From an uncultured Desulfomonile sp. (GTDB lineage: Bacteria; Desulfobacterota; Desulfomonilia; Desulfomonilales; Desulfomonilaceae): a stretch of 51,794 nucleotides of DNA. Shown one piece after another: positions 34,271 to 42,899 of this stretch. The first letter of the stretch is position 1. Every line of letters begins with the position of its first letter. A program made the translations under genes and the position numbers. Under the pieces are notes generated by a model. The model saw only the letters and a list, made by a program, of their open reading frames with translations, was not told where the DNA came from and made no database searches. The stretch covers positions 1-51,794 of the forward strand of contig CAITZA010000043.1 in assembly GCA_903896745.1 (NCBI GenBank), given 5' to 3'.

Positions 34271-35059
34271 ATGACCGAAGCGCTTTATAGGGATTCTGCA
34301 GAATTCATTTACGAGAATCTTCGCCTGAAAACATTTCCTGTGGCGGCAAAATTTCTTGATTCCGCAACATTCCCGGACAAGACGGTTAGGCCTAAAGGTC
34401 GTCTCGGGAACAAGATCACAATATGCATGGCTGTATCCATGGCAAGGATGTATGGATGGACCGTCGGTCTGGCCAGGGAAGACATTATTTGCGTCCCCGC
34501 AATGATTTCTTTTGGTTTCACCGGATCTACGAACCAGGCGGACACAATAGGCAAGCTCTTTTGTGACGTAACTTTTGCAAAAGATCGGGAATCCGGAATG
34601 AGAGAAGCCTCCCAGATGAGTTTTATCCCGAGCAGGGAGACAGGAGCGGTGTTGATAGCTCCACTGACAAGGGCGGAATTCGAGCCGGATACTGTTGCAA
34701 TATACGGGAATCCTGGCCAGATAATGAGGTTGATCCAAGCGTGGACATATAGCACGAGCGAGCGGGTCACGGGTGTTTTTGGCGGAAAAATCGAATGTAC
34801 GGAATACCTTATTGCTCCTTACAAAACCGGCAAACCCAGAATTGCCATTCCCGGAGCGGGCGACAGAATTTTTTCGATGACCCAGGACGAGGAGATGGTT
34901 TTCGCAATGCCCACCTCCGGTATTGAGGCCGCCTGCGAAGGATTGAAACAGGCCGGCAAAAAAATAGGCTCAAAATACCCGATAACCTTCTATCAGAACT
35001 ATCAGCCGGAATTCCCCCCACACTACAAGACATTGGCCAAGGAACTGGGGATTGATTGA
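34271..35059 (+). CDS. DUF169-family protein
   Basis: A 262-residue soluble protein of the DUF169 (COG2043) family, common in strict anaerobes and archaea, function not established. The N-terminal part is helical (YRDSAEFIYENLRLKTFPVAAKF), then a Cys-containing core (ITICMAVSMARMYGW, REDIICVPAM) and a conserved late segment (IPGAGDRIF, DEEMVFAMP). Conserved Cys in the family hint at metal or redox binding, but I cannot show this. AAGGAG lies 8 nt before the ATG. The 244-bp upstream gap holds only short inverted repeats such as TTTTTCCGGAAAAA right after the previous stop. Confidence 0.85.
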   Translation: MTEALYRDSAEFIYENLRLKTFPVAAKFLDSATFPDKTVRPKGRLGNKITICMAVSMARMYGWTVGLAREDIICVPAMISFGFTGSTNQADTIGKLFCDVTFAKDRESGMREASQMSFIPSRETGAVLIAPLTRAEFEPDTVAIYGNPGQIMRLIQAWTYSTSERVTGVFGGKIECTEYLIAPYKTGKPRIAIPGAGDRIFSMTQDEEMVFAMPTSGIEAACEGLKQAGKKIGSKYPITFYQNYQPEFPPHYKTLAKELGID

Positions 35060-35187
35060 TATAACCACACCGTGTGGAATGAAACAACGTGTATCAGGAA
35101 GGATTAAGAACAAACTAATGCAAAATAACTGATGTTTCTAACCGGTTCCCGGCTTTATAACCGGACTGGCGGTTCGGAGGCCAACAA

Positions 35188-35895
35188 ATGAGCGCAACGG
35201 CACATCACCTGGGATCGTCTTTATTGAAGACGCTGTCGGCAATACCGAGACTTCGCTGCATGAGACTGGCTATCGCAGGGATTCATTTTCAGGTGGACGC
35301 TACGAGCCTGGTTCATGACCACATCTGGGACAACACTTCCTTATTGTTGCGTAAAGCTATCAGGCGATATTTGAAAGATGATGATCATGTTCTGGATCTG
35401 GGAACCGGTCACATAGGACTGCTTGCAATTTATTGCGCAAAAATCAGACACGTGACCGTTTTGGCGATTGATATTAATCCGGATTTTATCGAAAACGCCC
35501 GAATCGTGGCAATGACCAGCCTCACTCAGGGCGTTGAATTTCGGCAAAGTGACTGGTTTTCGAGAGTGGAAGGTCATTTTGACCTTATTTTTGGGAATGT
35601 GCCATACATTCCGACTGATGTGGCGAACGATAGTCTTTATTCGCACGATCACCCCGAGATATGGGACGGGGGTTTCGATGGCCTCAATCCGGCAAGAACC
35701 GTGCTCACCAAGGTTCCGGACTACCTCACGGAGGATGGTGTCCTGCTGTTGGGGCTTGACACCGCGTTTGTCTCGGATGCGTCCATGACAGGCCTGATTG
35801 AAGCATCAAGAGATCTTGAGTTACAGCAAATCATCAAATCGTGGATTTCCAGCAGCGAAGTTTACGTGATACGGCACAAACATCACTTTCACTAG
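35188..35895 (+). CDS. class I SAM-dependent methyltransferase (HemK/PrmC-like)
   Basis: Cytoplasmic methyltransferase of 235 residues. Motif I is LDLGTGHIG (about 69-77), the SAM-ribose acidic strand is AIDINPDF (about 93-100), and a GNVPYIP segment (about 136-142) takes the place of the NPPY motif used by N- and amide-methyltransferases such as PrmC. The first Pro is thus Val, and the N-terminal helical domain of true PrmC is missing, so it is a relative and not the release-factor enzyme itself. GGAGG lies 7 nt before the ATG. The 128-bp gap before it contains the palindrome CCACACCGTGTGG (35065-35077) just after the DUF169 stop. Confidence 0.85.
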   Translation: MSATAHHLGSSLLKTLSAIPRLRCMRLAIAGIHFQVDATSLVHDHIWDNTSLLLRKAIRRYLKDDDHVLDLGTGHIGLLAIYCAKIRHVTVLAIDINPDFIENARIVAMTSLTQGVEFRQSDWFSRVEGHFDLIFGNVPYIPTDVANDSLYSHDHPEIWDGGFDGLNPARTVLTKVPDYLTEDGVLLLGLDTAFVSDASMTGLIEASRDLELQQIIKSWISSSEVYVIRHKHHFH

Positions 35896-35918
35896 TTCAG
35901 GGGGGATAATATATCTTG

Positions 35919-36134
35919 TCTCAAAAGTATTGCCGTAATGCGACCTAAATTGGAGTAATATACCTTGGCTCCACCGGTTCACGACAAGGGCGCCGTAAGC
36001 TGGAGAAATCAGGGTCAGGTACTGTCTTCTCATGCCGGACTCGATCCGGCATCCACTATTACTCGATTCCCGCTTTCGCGGGAATCACAGAGCAAAACAT
36101 GCATTCAATTCGCCCTTGTTTTTGAGAACGGCTA
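35919..36134 (-). repeat. dispersed intergenic repeat, copy B (MITE-like)
   Basis: Read on the minus strand it begins TAGCCGTTCTCAAAAAC and ends GGCAATACTTTTGAGACA, so the two ends form an inverted repeat around TCTCAAAA. Inside are two strong palindromes: GATTCCCGCgaaaGCGGGAATC and GCCGGA-TCGAG-TCCGGC. The initial TAG is also the stop codon of the amidohydrolase gene. Confidence 0.7.
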
Positions 36135-36998
36135 CAAAGCATCCCTTATTCCGAGTAGTTTCAGGGCGTTGTTTTGAAAAACATCCGAGCAATCGCCGCG
36201 TGAGAGGTTTGCCTTCAAGAGGATTGACCTTATCAGGGGGATTTCCTGGCTATGTCTGAACCATGGCCAGTCCGTGCCGAACAGCACATGCGATGCGCCA
36301 TGTATTCGAAGCATTCCGATGAACTCACTTTCTCGCAGAGTGTGGGCTGCGTTGGATGTGTCCAGATAAAAATTTGGAGCGGGTGTCAGATATTTTTCCA
36401 GGTCGTCAAATTTCGCCGTAAGGCCGCCCATGTGCGCGCCAATGAAGTTTATTCCAGGGTATGCCGGATAAATTCGCGATAACCTCGACGGTGTGGTTAG
36501 ATGATCGGGGTCTGCGCCGAAACCTTTATCAGCCTTGCAAAAGGTGTCAAGAATTACGACCGGCGTTAAGCCGTTCCTTATCCCGGCCTTTTCTACAGCC
36601 TTCATCGTTGACGCCATTTCTGGAGATTCAATGCTGAACCGCTGGGAAAAACTCGAAAACTTGAATCCCCTTATCCCACGGTCGAATGATCGCTGTATTT
36701 CCTTTTCAAGACCGCTCATATTGGGGTGCAGGGTCGCGAAAGTCAGCAGAAGGTCATGTTTCCGGCTTATCTGGAAACAACGGTCGTTTTCCTGCGTCAC
36801 CTTGTCGGGCAGGGCGCTCGGAAGTATGACACAGCCCGACACATCGCACGAAACCGCAGCGGCCTCCAGGTCACGTGGCCTGAAATTAACCGCCGCCTCC
36901 GCAACATCTAGTTGGAGCTCTCTTACCATCTCGGTTTTAGCGCCGACATTTTCTATGATGCGCTGAGTGAAGATATGACAGTGACAGTCAAAATACAT
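36132..36998 (-). CDS. amidohydrolase-family metal-dependent hydrolase
   Basis: TIM-barrel hydrolase of the amidohydrolase 2 group (288 aa), which includes decarboxylases of aromatic acids and lactonases. The metal-binding HxH is at residues 6-8 (FDCHCHIF), a barrel His occurs in GAHMGG, and the late metal Asp in LFGTDWPW. The substrate cannot be predicted. ATG 36998 has a GGAG about 11 nt upstream. The stop codon TAG coincides with the terminal three bases of repeat copy B, so the extreme C-terminus may have been altered by that insertion. Length remains normal for the family. Confidence 0.88.
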   Translation of the reverse strand: MYFDCHCHIFTQRIIENVGAKTEMVRELQLDVAEAAVNFRPRDLEAAAVSCDVSGCVILPSALPDKVTQENDRCFQISRKHDLLLTFATLHPNMSGLEKEIQRSFDRGIRGFKFSSFSQRFSIESPEMASTMKAVEKAGIRNGLTPVVILDTFCKADKGFGADPDHLTTPSRLSRIYPAYPGINFIGAHMGGLTAKFDDLEKYLTPAPNFYLDTSNAAHTLRESEFIGMLRIHGASHVLFGTDWPWFRHSQEIPLIRSILLKANLSRGDCSDVFQNNALKLLGIRDAL

Positions 36999-37559
36999 GA
37001 TTACAGCTTGCTCCGTCTTGGCAGAACCGGTCTTTGCGCCGGCTGATTATAATTTATTTATTCATTTCCACAGCCCGTCGGAATCATTTTTATAGCTGCT
37101 CTCAATAATAAACGCGAATTTAATGCAGTTTTGCTCTGTCATTCCCGTGAAAGCGGGAATCCATCGTAAATGGATCCCCGATCGAGTCGTGGAAGACAAC
37201 ACAGGGCCGAGGGGCGCCTTCTTATGAACACGGCGCTCCCGTGCTGAACGAATGTAGCCAGCGTGTACTATCTTCAACTATTGTTTGATTCCGGCAATAC
37301 TTTTGAGAAATCCCATAATACTCCGGCACGGAGGCCGGCGCTACTAAAACTGAGTATTAATCATGATATAACGATGTTGAGGTTATAAATAAAGAATAAG
37401 CCCGAGCGCAGGCCGGCTCTGCCATGGAGTATTTGCTTGTCAGATTGCGTGCGTATGTACTAAATTGGACATGACTCGCAGCGCAACCGGGTCATGGCCG
37501 GAAACTCCGAACGAAGAAACATGAATCAGCGCTGCGAATTCATATTATAGGGCGGTTAA
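36999..37559. other. intergenic region with repeat copy C
   Basis: About 561 bases between divergent genes. Repeat copy C occupies 37092-37310. The remaining 250 bp up to the thioesterase gene shows a TATTAT near 37543 but no convincing -35, and no gene or RNA I recognise. Confidence 0.5.
37092..37310 (+). repeat. dispersed intergenic repeat, copy C (MITE-like)
   Basis: Begins TAGCTGCTCTCAATAATAA and ends GGCAATACTTTTGAGAAA, the same ends as copy B. The left 70 bp match copy B closely, including TTTTGCTCTGTCATTCCCGTGAAAGCGGGAATCC. The second palindrome is degenerate (CCCGATCGAGTCGTGG). Confidence 0.7.
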
Positions 37560-38009
37560 ATGGAGCTTTTACCCAATCCATATAGAAATGGCGAATGTTT
37601 CTTTTGCGGCCCTGCCAATCCGGTCGGGTTGAAGCTGAGCTTCTATCGGGAAGGCACGGAACCGGAGGAGCTTGTATGCAAATGGTTTCCGTCCCATCTT
37701 TACAAGAGTTTCGGCAAGATATTGCACGGCGGTATACAGAGCGGTCTTTTCGACGAGATCATGGGGTGGACTACATTGCATTTGACCCGGCAAATGGGAG
37801 TAACATCCAGCATCAATGTGGAATTCATCAAACCGCTCTATGTTGAGCAGGACATAGAGGTTCGATGCCGGATAGCGTCCCGTGAAGGCTCAAGGATAAA
37901 TCTGGCTTCGGAGATTCGCAACAGCCGGGGTGAGATATGTTCCAGAGCCACGGGGACTTATGTCCTGATGGATCCCGAGCGTTTCAAAAGCGCCACAAAA
38001 GAGGAATGA
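37560..38009 (+). CDS. PaaI-family hotdog thioesterase
   Basis: Second hotdog-fold thioesterase of the window, 149 residues, not closely similar to the one at 33.6 kb. The N-terminus carries a CFFCGPANPVGL motif typical of a subgroup of PaaI-like proteins, and the catalytic helix is ILHGGIQSGLFDEIMGW with Gln/Asp-Glu in the active-site position. TSSINVEFIKPLYVEQDIEV is the usual central strand. The ATG at 37560 has only a weak GGGCGG ahead. It precedes the glutamate dehydrogenase gene by 107 bp on the same strand; co-transcription is possible. Confidence 0.88.
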   Translation: MELLPNPYRNGECFFCGPANPVGLKLSFYREGTEPEELVCKWFPSHLYKSFGKILHGGIQSGLFDEIMGWTTLHLTRQMGVTSSINVEFIKPLYVEQDIEVRCRIASREGSRINLASEIRNSRGEICSRATGTYVLMDPERFKSATKEE

Positions 38010-38116
38010 CTCAGGTCATGTCCTGTTCATGAAATGTTTATCAAGCTTATATCTTAGGATAATCCGTGATAATATGATATTCCGCTTAAAGGACCAATCC
38101 CGACGATCAGGGGGAA

Positions 38117-39457
38117 ATGCCAGTGACAGCGTTCCAGGACAACAAGGATTTTAGCAATCCTGATTTTCCCTATATATCAACCATATCGCAGAAAGACCAT
38201 AAATCGGGATATTCGGAGTATAACCCTTACGCCAATGCTTTGGCCCAGTTCGACAGGGCTGTGTCCCACCTCAATCTCAAGCGTGGCGTCATCGACATGC
38301 TGCGATGCACGAAACGCGAACTTTCCGTCAACTTCCCGGTGATGATGGACAACGGCGATACTCGTATTTTCAGGGGCTACCGTGTTCATCACTCGGTTGT
38401 GAAAGGCCCGACCAAAGGTGGCATTCGCTATTCGCCGGCTGTTTCACTTGACGAGATTCGCGCTTTGGCAATGTGGATGACCTGGAAATGCGCTTTGATG
38501 AATCTTCCTTTCGGTGGGGCCAAGGGTGGAGTTATTGTAAACCCGAAGGAGCTTTCACAACGGGAGCTTGAGCGTCTGACGAGGCGTTACGCCACCGAAA
38601 TAAGCATAATGATGGGGCCGGAGAGCGACATACCCGCTCCGGACGTGGGCACGAATCCCCAAATCATGGCCTGGATCATGGACACATACTCGATGCATCG
38701 GGGCTTTTCCATTCCCGCAGTTGTTACAGGCAAACCTCTCGAGATCGGGGGATCCCTCGGGCGCACCGAGGCCACAGGCAGGGGGGTAGCTTTTTGCGTG
38801 GCAGAGGCTTTGAAACTCAGGGGTATTGATCCAAGAGGCGCCACAGTTGCAGTGCAGGGTTTCGGAAATGTCGGGTCCGTGGCCTGTCGTCTTGTTAACG
38901 AAATGGGGATGAAAGTAATAGGCGTAACATGCTCGAAAGGCGGCATGTACCGTTCGGATGGGCTGGACATTGATTCGGTTTCGGCACACTTCGCATCGGG
39001 AGGATGTCTGACATCTCTCACGGGAACAGATTTCATATCGAACGAAGAGTTGTTGACGCTTGATTGCGATGTGCTGATAGCCGCTGCTGTTGAAAACCAG
39101 ATCACTACCTCTAACGTCAACGAGGTAAGAGCCCGGATAATTGCGGAGGGGGCCAACGGGCCTATTACCGCGGAGGCTGATGAGACGCTGAATGACAAAG
39201 AAGTGTTCATTATCCCGGATATCCTGTGCAATGCCGGGGGCGTAATAGTTAGCTATCTGGAGTGGGTTCAGGACCTTCAGTCATTTTTCTGGCCGGTAGA
39301 CGAGATTAACCTGAAACTGCAGTATCTTATGCGACAGGCGTTTGACAGCGTGCTCGATTGTTCATCGCAATACAGGGTCGCCATGAGAGAAGCAGCGCAG
39401 ATACTTGCAATCCAGAGAATATCTGAAGCGATAGTACTGAGGGGGATTTACCCGTAG
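38117..39457 (+). CDS. Glu/Leu/Phe/Val dehydrogenase family enzyme (probable glutamate dehydrogenase)
   Basis: Oxidative deamination of glutamate to 2-oxoglutarate or the reverse, as a cytoplasmic hexamer. 446 residues. Substrate domain: KGGIRY segment and catalytic Lys136 in PFGGAKGGVIVNP; PAPDVGTNPQIMAWIMDTYS; hinge TGKPLEIGGSLGR. Cofactor domain: GFGNVGS dinucleotide fold and EGANGP. The GSLGRTEATGRG wording and lack of an N-terminal extension fit the bacterial/archaeal catabolic type; glutamate specificity is likely rather than Leu or Phe, but not proven. A GGGGG run just precedes ATG 38117; a GTG two codons later is an alternative. Confidence 0.93.
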   Translation: MPVTAFQDNKDFSNPDFPYISTISQKDHKSGYSEYNPYANALAQFDRAVSHLNLKRGVIDMLRCTKRELSVNFPVMMDNGDTRIFRGYRVHHSVVKGPTKGGIRYSPAVSLDEIRALAMWMTWKCALMNLPFGGAKGGVIVNPKELSQRELERLTRRYATEISIMMGPESDIPAPDVGTNPQIMAWIMDTYSMHRGFSIPAVVTGKPLEIGGSLGRTEATGRGVAFCVAEALKLRGIDPRGATVAVQGFGNVGSVACRLVNEMGMKVIGVTCSKGGMYRSDGLDIDSVSAHFASGGCLTSLTGTDFISNEELLTLDCDVLIAAAVENQITTSNVNEVRARIIAEGANGPITAEADETLNDKEVFIIPDILCNAGGVIVSYLEWVQDLQSFFWPVDEINLKLQYLMRQAFDSVLDCSSQYRVAMREAAQILAIQRISEAIVLRGIYP

Positions 39458-39495
39458 CATCCGGAGGTGGGTAGGCGGGATAAGGCGATAAACCG

Positions 39496-40734
39496 CTAAC
39501 GTATGTTAGATCTCGATACTTTCCATTTCTCAAGATCTTCTATCATTGTCTTGCCTATCGCATACTTGTCAAATTTGACAGGGTTTGACCTTTTTCCGTT
39601 CTTGATGAAGTCCTGAAAACGGGAGGACGCATCGTCAAGGAAAACACTGTCCTCGTTCATTACCAGTATGTTGCTTGCCGTGACGCTGTGCGCCCGCAAT
39701 TCCTGTTCGCCGCCTCCGTGACTTTCAGGAATGATTATGGCTCTTGCTCCGGTGAGGAGAATCTCATTGACCGTATTGTAACCTGCCCTGGAAATGACGA
39801 GGTCCGCCTGATTGAACAGGTCAACTAGGTCCGGCAGGAAGCTTATGAAACGAACCCCTTCACAGGAAACATTTGCCCGTAGGGCCGTCGCGGCAACCTT
39901 GTCAAGATAGGTGTCAAGGACCATGACAATTTGATACTGGTCACGATCTAGCGATTTTCGCAGTATTTCGGTCAGCTTTACAGACAGATCAAATACTCGA
40001 CCGTTTCTTCCGAGCGATATGACAATCAGTTTTTTGTCGGGCAATCCGAAACGTTCGAGGGTTTCGTGTCTTGAGGATAATTCTTCGTAAACCTTGTTCG
40101 TGATCTTACCGAGGTAGTTGATCTTGGGTTCGAGTTCCGAGTCATTCCCGAGGAAGGTTTTGTTTATGTCTATGACCTCCCTGTCTTCGAGGACATACAT
40201 GAAATCATAAAGCCCACCGATATTTATTGATTCAGATCTATGTCTTGGGTTCTGGTATGGAATCTTTAGCAGCGGCACCCATTTCATTATTCCCCTGCAT
40301 ATATGGACGAGCGCGAAATCGACCGGGCCGCCTTTTCGCATCCATTTCTTCATGAGAAGCGGGATGAGTTCGCTCATCTGCCCAGTCATATTGTGCTCGA
40401 TGATAAGCGCGTCGGGTTGCAGGAAATCGAAACTGGACATTATGAGGCTCTGTCGGAAATCAAATACGGATTCCAGTTCAAAACCGGTGAGGTATCTTGA
40501 GTGCAGGGCGTTCTGTCGCCGGTCAATATCCATTTTCACGGAAGGGAGCTTTATTACCTCGATACCTTCCTTGAAAAACACCTGGGGGACGGACGTCCCC
40601 GAAATAACCAGAAAATCAATATCAGGTCGCCATTTCTTTATTCCGGTTATGACGGCAGCCGTCCTGAAGGCATGACCTACCCCAATAGAATTGTGTGTAT
40701 ATACAAGAATTCTCTTTATTGAATCCTGCCTCAT
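39496..40734 (-). CDS. MurG-like glycosyltransferase (COG4671-type)
   Basis: GT-B fold glycosyltransferase of 412 residues. The N-terminal domain opens ILVYTHNSIGVGHAFR, with the His-containing GVGH loop characteristic of the group, and the C-terminal nucleotide-sugar domain includes SRAGYNTVNEILLTGARAI followed by PESHGGGEQELRA, the MurG-type donor site. No signal peptide or transmembrane segment; peripheral membrane association is possible. Acceptor and sugar donor unknown. It lies between the convergent glutamate dehydrogenase gene and the Opp operon and is not obviously in an operon. Confidence 0.85.
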   Translation of the reverse strand: MRQDSIKRILVYTHNSIGVGHAFRTAAVITGIKKWRPDIDFLVISGTSVPQVFFKEGIEVIKLPSVKMDIDRRQNALHSRYLTGFELESVFDFRQSLIMSSFDFLQPDALIIEHNMTGQMSELIPLLMKKWMRKGGPVDFALVHICRGIMKWVPLLKIPYQNPRHRSESINIGGLYDFMYVLEDREVIDINKTFLGNDSELEPKINYLGKITNKVYEELSSRHETLERFGLPDKKLIVISLGRNGRVFDLSVKLTEILRKSLDRDQYQIVMVLDTYLDKVAATALRANVSCEGVRFISFLPDLVDLFNQADLVISRAGYNTVNEILLTGARAIIIPESHGGGEQELRAHSVTASNILVMNEDSVFLDDASSRFQDFIKNGKRSNPVKFDKYAIGKTMIEDLEKWKVSRSNIR

Positions 40735-40764
40735 ACTAGCCTGGCCTCATGGGTCATAAATTCT

Positions 40765-40799
40765 GTTCAGGGTTCATAAAGCCGAACCATGCGCTGAAC
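40765..40799 (-). terminator. hairpin at the end of the opp-type operon
   Basis: GTTCAG GGTTC and GAACC ATGCG CTGAAC form two stacked stems across an 8-nt loop, beginning 34 bp past the last ATPase gene stop. The T-run is poor, so function is tentative. Confidence 0.4.
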
Positions 40800-40832
40800 A
40801 TTCATGATAGCGTACAATTCATATAAAAACTA

Positions 40833-41867
40833 TTATATAGCGCATCCCAAAGCGTCACATCCATTGAGGTCGAGGGCTTCGGAAAAATGACAAGCCACGA
40901 CATGATCCGGCCCGATCTCCCTCAGGAGAGGCTCTTCTCTGGAACAAACGTCCTGAGCATAGACACATCTCGGATGAAAAGCGCACCCGGGAGGCGGGTT
41001 TATAGGGTCAGCGGTTTCACCTTTCAGTATGATCTTGTGGCTGACAAAGTCCGAACGGACACTCGGCACATTTGACATAAGCGCCTCCGTGTACGGATGT
41101 CGAGGTTTGCCGAACAGGTTTGCCGCCGGAGCGTATTCCACTACCTTCCCCACATACATAAGGACGATTTTCTGGCTAAAATGCCTGACAAGCCCGAGGT
41201 CGTGGGAAATAAACAGGTAGGCCAAACCCATTTTGTTCTGAATTTCGAGCGCCAGATTTACTATTTGGGCCTGAACGGAAACATCAAGAGCCGAGGTTGG
41301 CTCATCGGCAACCAGCAATCGCGGATAAAGCGCCATAGCGCGCGCCACACAGATCCGCTGACGCTGCCCACCGGAAAAAGCGTGGGGATACCTTGTAAGA
41401 TACTGGACCTTCAGGCCTACCAGCTCTATCAACTCCCTTACCCTACCCTCCAGAGCAGCTCCTTTTGCCACCTTGTTCACTATAAGCGGTTCCGCCAGGA
41501 TTTCCCGAACGGTCATCCTGGGATTGAGCGACGCGAAGGGATCCTGAAAAATCATCTGTATATGAGGCCTGATGGGTCTCATTTGAGCGGGCGTCATTTC
41601 CGCAAGGTTAAGCCTGGGGCCCCCATCTGGAGTCTGAAACCATATCTCACCACCGGTTGGCCGATAAGCGCCCATTATCATTCTGCCAACAGTCGTTTTT
41701 CCGCAACCTGATTCACCCACCAAACCGAGCGTTTCCCCCTGTCTTATGGAAAAACTCACGCCATCTACCGCCTTGACGTGCCCGACGACCTTCTTGAAAA
41801 CACCCTTCTGGATGGGAAAATATTTCTTTAGGTTCTTGACCTCAATGAGTATGTCTGATGCTGACAA
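40833..41867 (-). CDS. oligopeptide/dipeptide ABC importer ATPase (OppF/DppF-like)
   Basis: Second nucleotide-binding subunit of the peptide importer, 344 residues. Walker A is GESGCGKTT, signature FSGGQRQR, Walker B LLVADEPTSALD, switch His in FISHDLG, and the C-terminal oligo/dipeptide extension PRHPYTEAL with Cys residues (CAFHPRCVYAQDVCSR, then VACHFSE) that in this family can bind a 4Fe-4S cluster. The start is TTG at 41867 with GAGG 8 nt upstream; the gap from the previous gene is about 10 nt. Last gene of the five-gene operon SBP-permease-permease-ATPase-ATPase. Confidence 0.93.
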   Translation of the reverse strand: MSASDILIEVKNLKKYFPIQKGVFKKVVGHVKAVDGVSFSIRQGETLGLVGESGCGKTTVGRMIMGAYRPTGGEIWFQTPDGGPRLNLAEMTPAQMRPIRPHIQMIFQDPFASLNPRMTVREILAEPLIVNKVAKGAALEGRVRELIELVGLKVQYLTRYPHAFSGGQRQRICVARAMALYPRLLVADEPTSALDVSVQAQIVNLALEIQNKMGLAYLFISHDLGLVRHFSQKIVLMYVGKVVEYAPAANLFGKPRHPYTEALMSNVPSVRSDFVSHKIILKGETADPINPPPGCAFHPRCVYAQDVCSREEPLLREIGPDHVVACHFSEALDLNGCDALGCAI

Positions 41868-41877
41868 ATCCGTATCC

Positions 41878-42894
41878 TCACAATTTAATACACATACGCG
41901 GACAGGCTACAAAATGCTCTGGAGAGACTTTTGTCAATTCATAGGGTTGGTCGCGGCATACTGAATCGCCTCCACACTCTGTACATCTCCCATAGAAAGG
42001 ACATCCGACGATATAAGCGAGAGGATCGGGCAGAGTTCCTTCAATGGTGGCGAGTTCCGTCCTCACCGGAGTGTCTATTCCCGGAACCGACCGTAAGAGG
42101 GCCTGAGTATAGGGGTGAAGGGGATAATCAAAAATATCTTTTACCGGGGCCTGCTCCATCACTCTCCCAAAATATACCACGAGGACGTCGTCGCTTATGT
42201 CGGATATGACCCCGAGGTTGTGGGAGATGAAGATTATTGCCATGCCAAACTCTTCCTGGAGCTCCTTGAGGAGGGCGAGTATCTGGGCCTGCACTGTGAC
42301 ATCAAGCGCAGTGGTCGGCTCATCGGCAATCAGGACTCTCGGTCTGCATACAAGGGCCATTGCAATCATGGCCCTCTGGCGCATTCCGCCCGAAAGTTGG
42401 TGAGGATATGCGTCAATCCGGTTTTCGGGCTGGGGAATCCCTACTCTATGAAGCATTTCTATTGCCTGATTGCGCGCTTCGGCCTTCGAAACATCCGAAT
42501 GAATCAGTAACGCTTCCATGATCTGGCTGCCGACCGTATGAACGGGGCTGAAGGAATTCATTGGTTCCTGGAAGATCATGGATATGTCGCTGCCCCTGAT
42601 GCTGCGAGCAAGCGCCCCCCTGGGATCGATTGTAACAAGGTCGAGCGTCTGCTGCTGCAAGTTTTCTTTCTCGTCTACCTGTAACAAAATCCGACCGTTT
42701 ACTATCTGACCCGGAGAGGGAACAATCCGGAGTATCGCCTGACCGATCACACTCTTTCCGGAACCTGATTCGCCGACTATCCCAAGGGTCTTGCCCTGTT
42801 CAAGGGAAAAGCTGACTCCATCAACCGCCCTGACAGTTCCCTCGTCTATGAAGAAATGAACCTGAAGATCGTCAACTTCCAACAATGGCGGCAT
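41878..42894 (-). CDS. oligopeptide/dipeptide ABC importer ATPase (OppD/DppD-like)
   Basis: First ATPase of the importer. Walker A is GESGSGKSV, signature LSGGMRQR, Walker B VLIADEPTTALD, switch His FISHNLG, and the family C-terminal motif HPYTQALLRSVPG followed by Cys residues (GCPFYGRCTECGGDSVC). The ORF track begins at 42900 (MLMPPLL), but the second ATG at 42894 has GAGG at better spacing (about 8 nt), so I prefer MPPLLEV. It abuts the upstream permease gene, whose stop is at 42900, so translation is probably coupled. Confidence 0.92.
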   Translation of the reverse strand: MPPLLEVDDLQVHFFIDEGTVRAVDGVSFSLEQGKTLGIVGESGSGKSVIGQAILRIVPSPGQIVNGRILLQVDEKENLQQQTLDLVTIDPRGALARSIRGSDISMIFQEPMNSFSPVHTVGSQIMEALLIHSDVSKAEARNQAIEMLHRVGIPQPENRIDAYPHQLSGGMRQRAMIAMALVCRPRVLIADEPTTALDVTVQAQILALLKELQEEFGMAIIFISHNLGVISDISDDVLVVYFGRVMEQAPVKDIFDYPLHPYTQALLRSVPGIDTPVRTELATIEGTLPDPLAYIVGCPFYGRCTECGGDSVCRDQPYELTKVSPEHFVACPRMCIKL

Positions 42895-42899
42895 TAACA

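Noticed and set aside
35065-35077. CCACACCGTGTGG palindrome as an operator or terminator
   Set aside because: Loop of one base, no T-run, no regulator nearby and only one copy seen; left as an unassigned inverted repeat.
35919-37310. Repeated ATTCCCGC-GCGGGAAT palindromes as a CRISPR array
   Set aside because: Copies are about 1 kb and 17 kb apart in different orientations, with no regular spacers and no cas genes.
38587-39231. 214-residue minus-strand ORF
   Set aside because: Antisense to the glutamate dehydrogenase gene, which has full family motifs.
41097-41711. 204-residue plus-strand ORF
   Set aside because: Antisense to the OppF-like ATPase; no recognisable domain.
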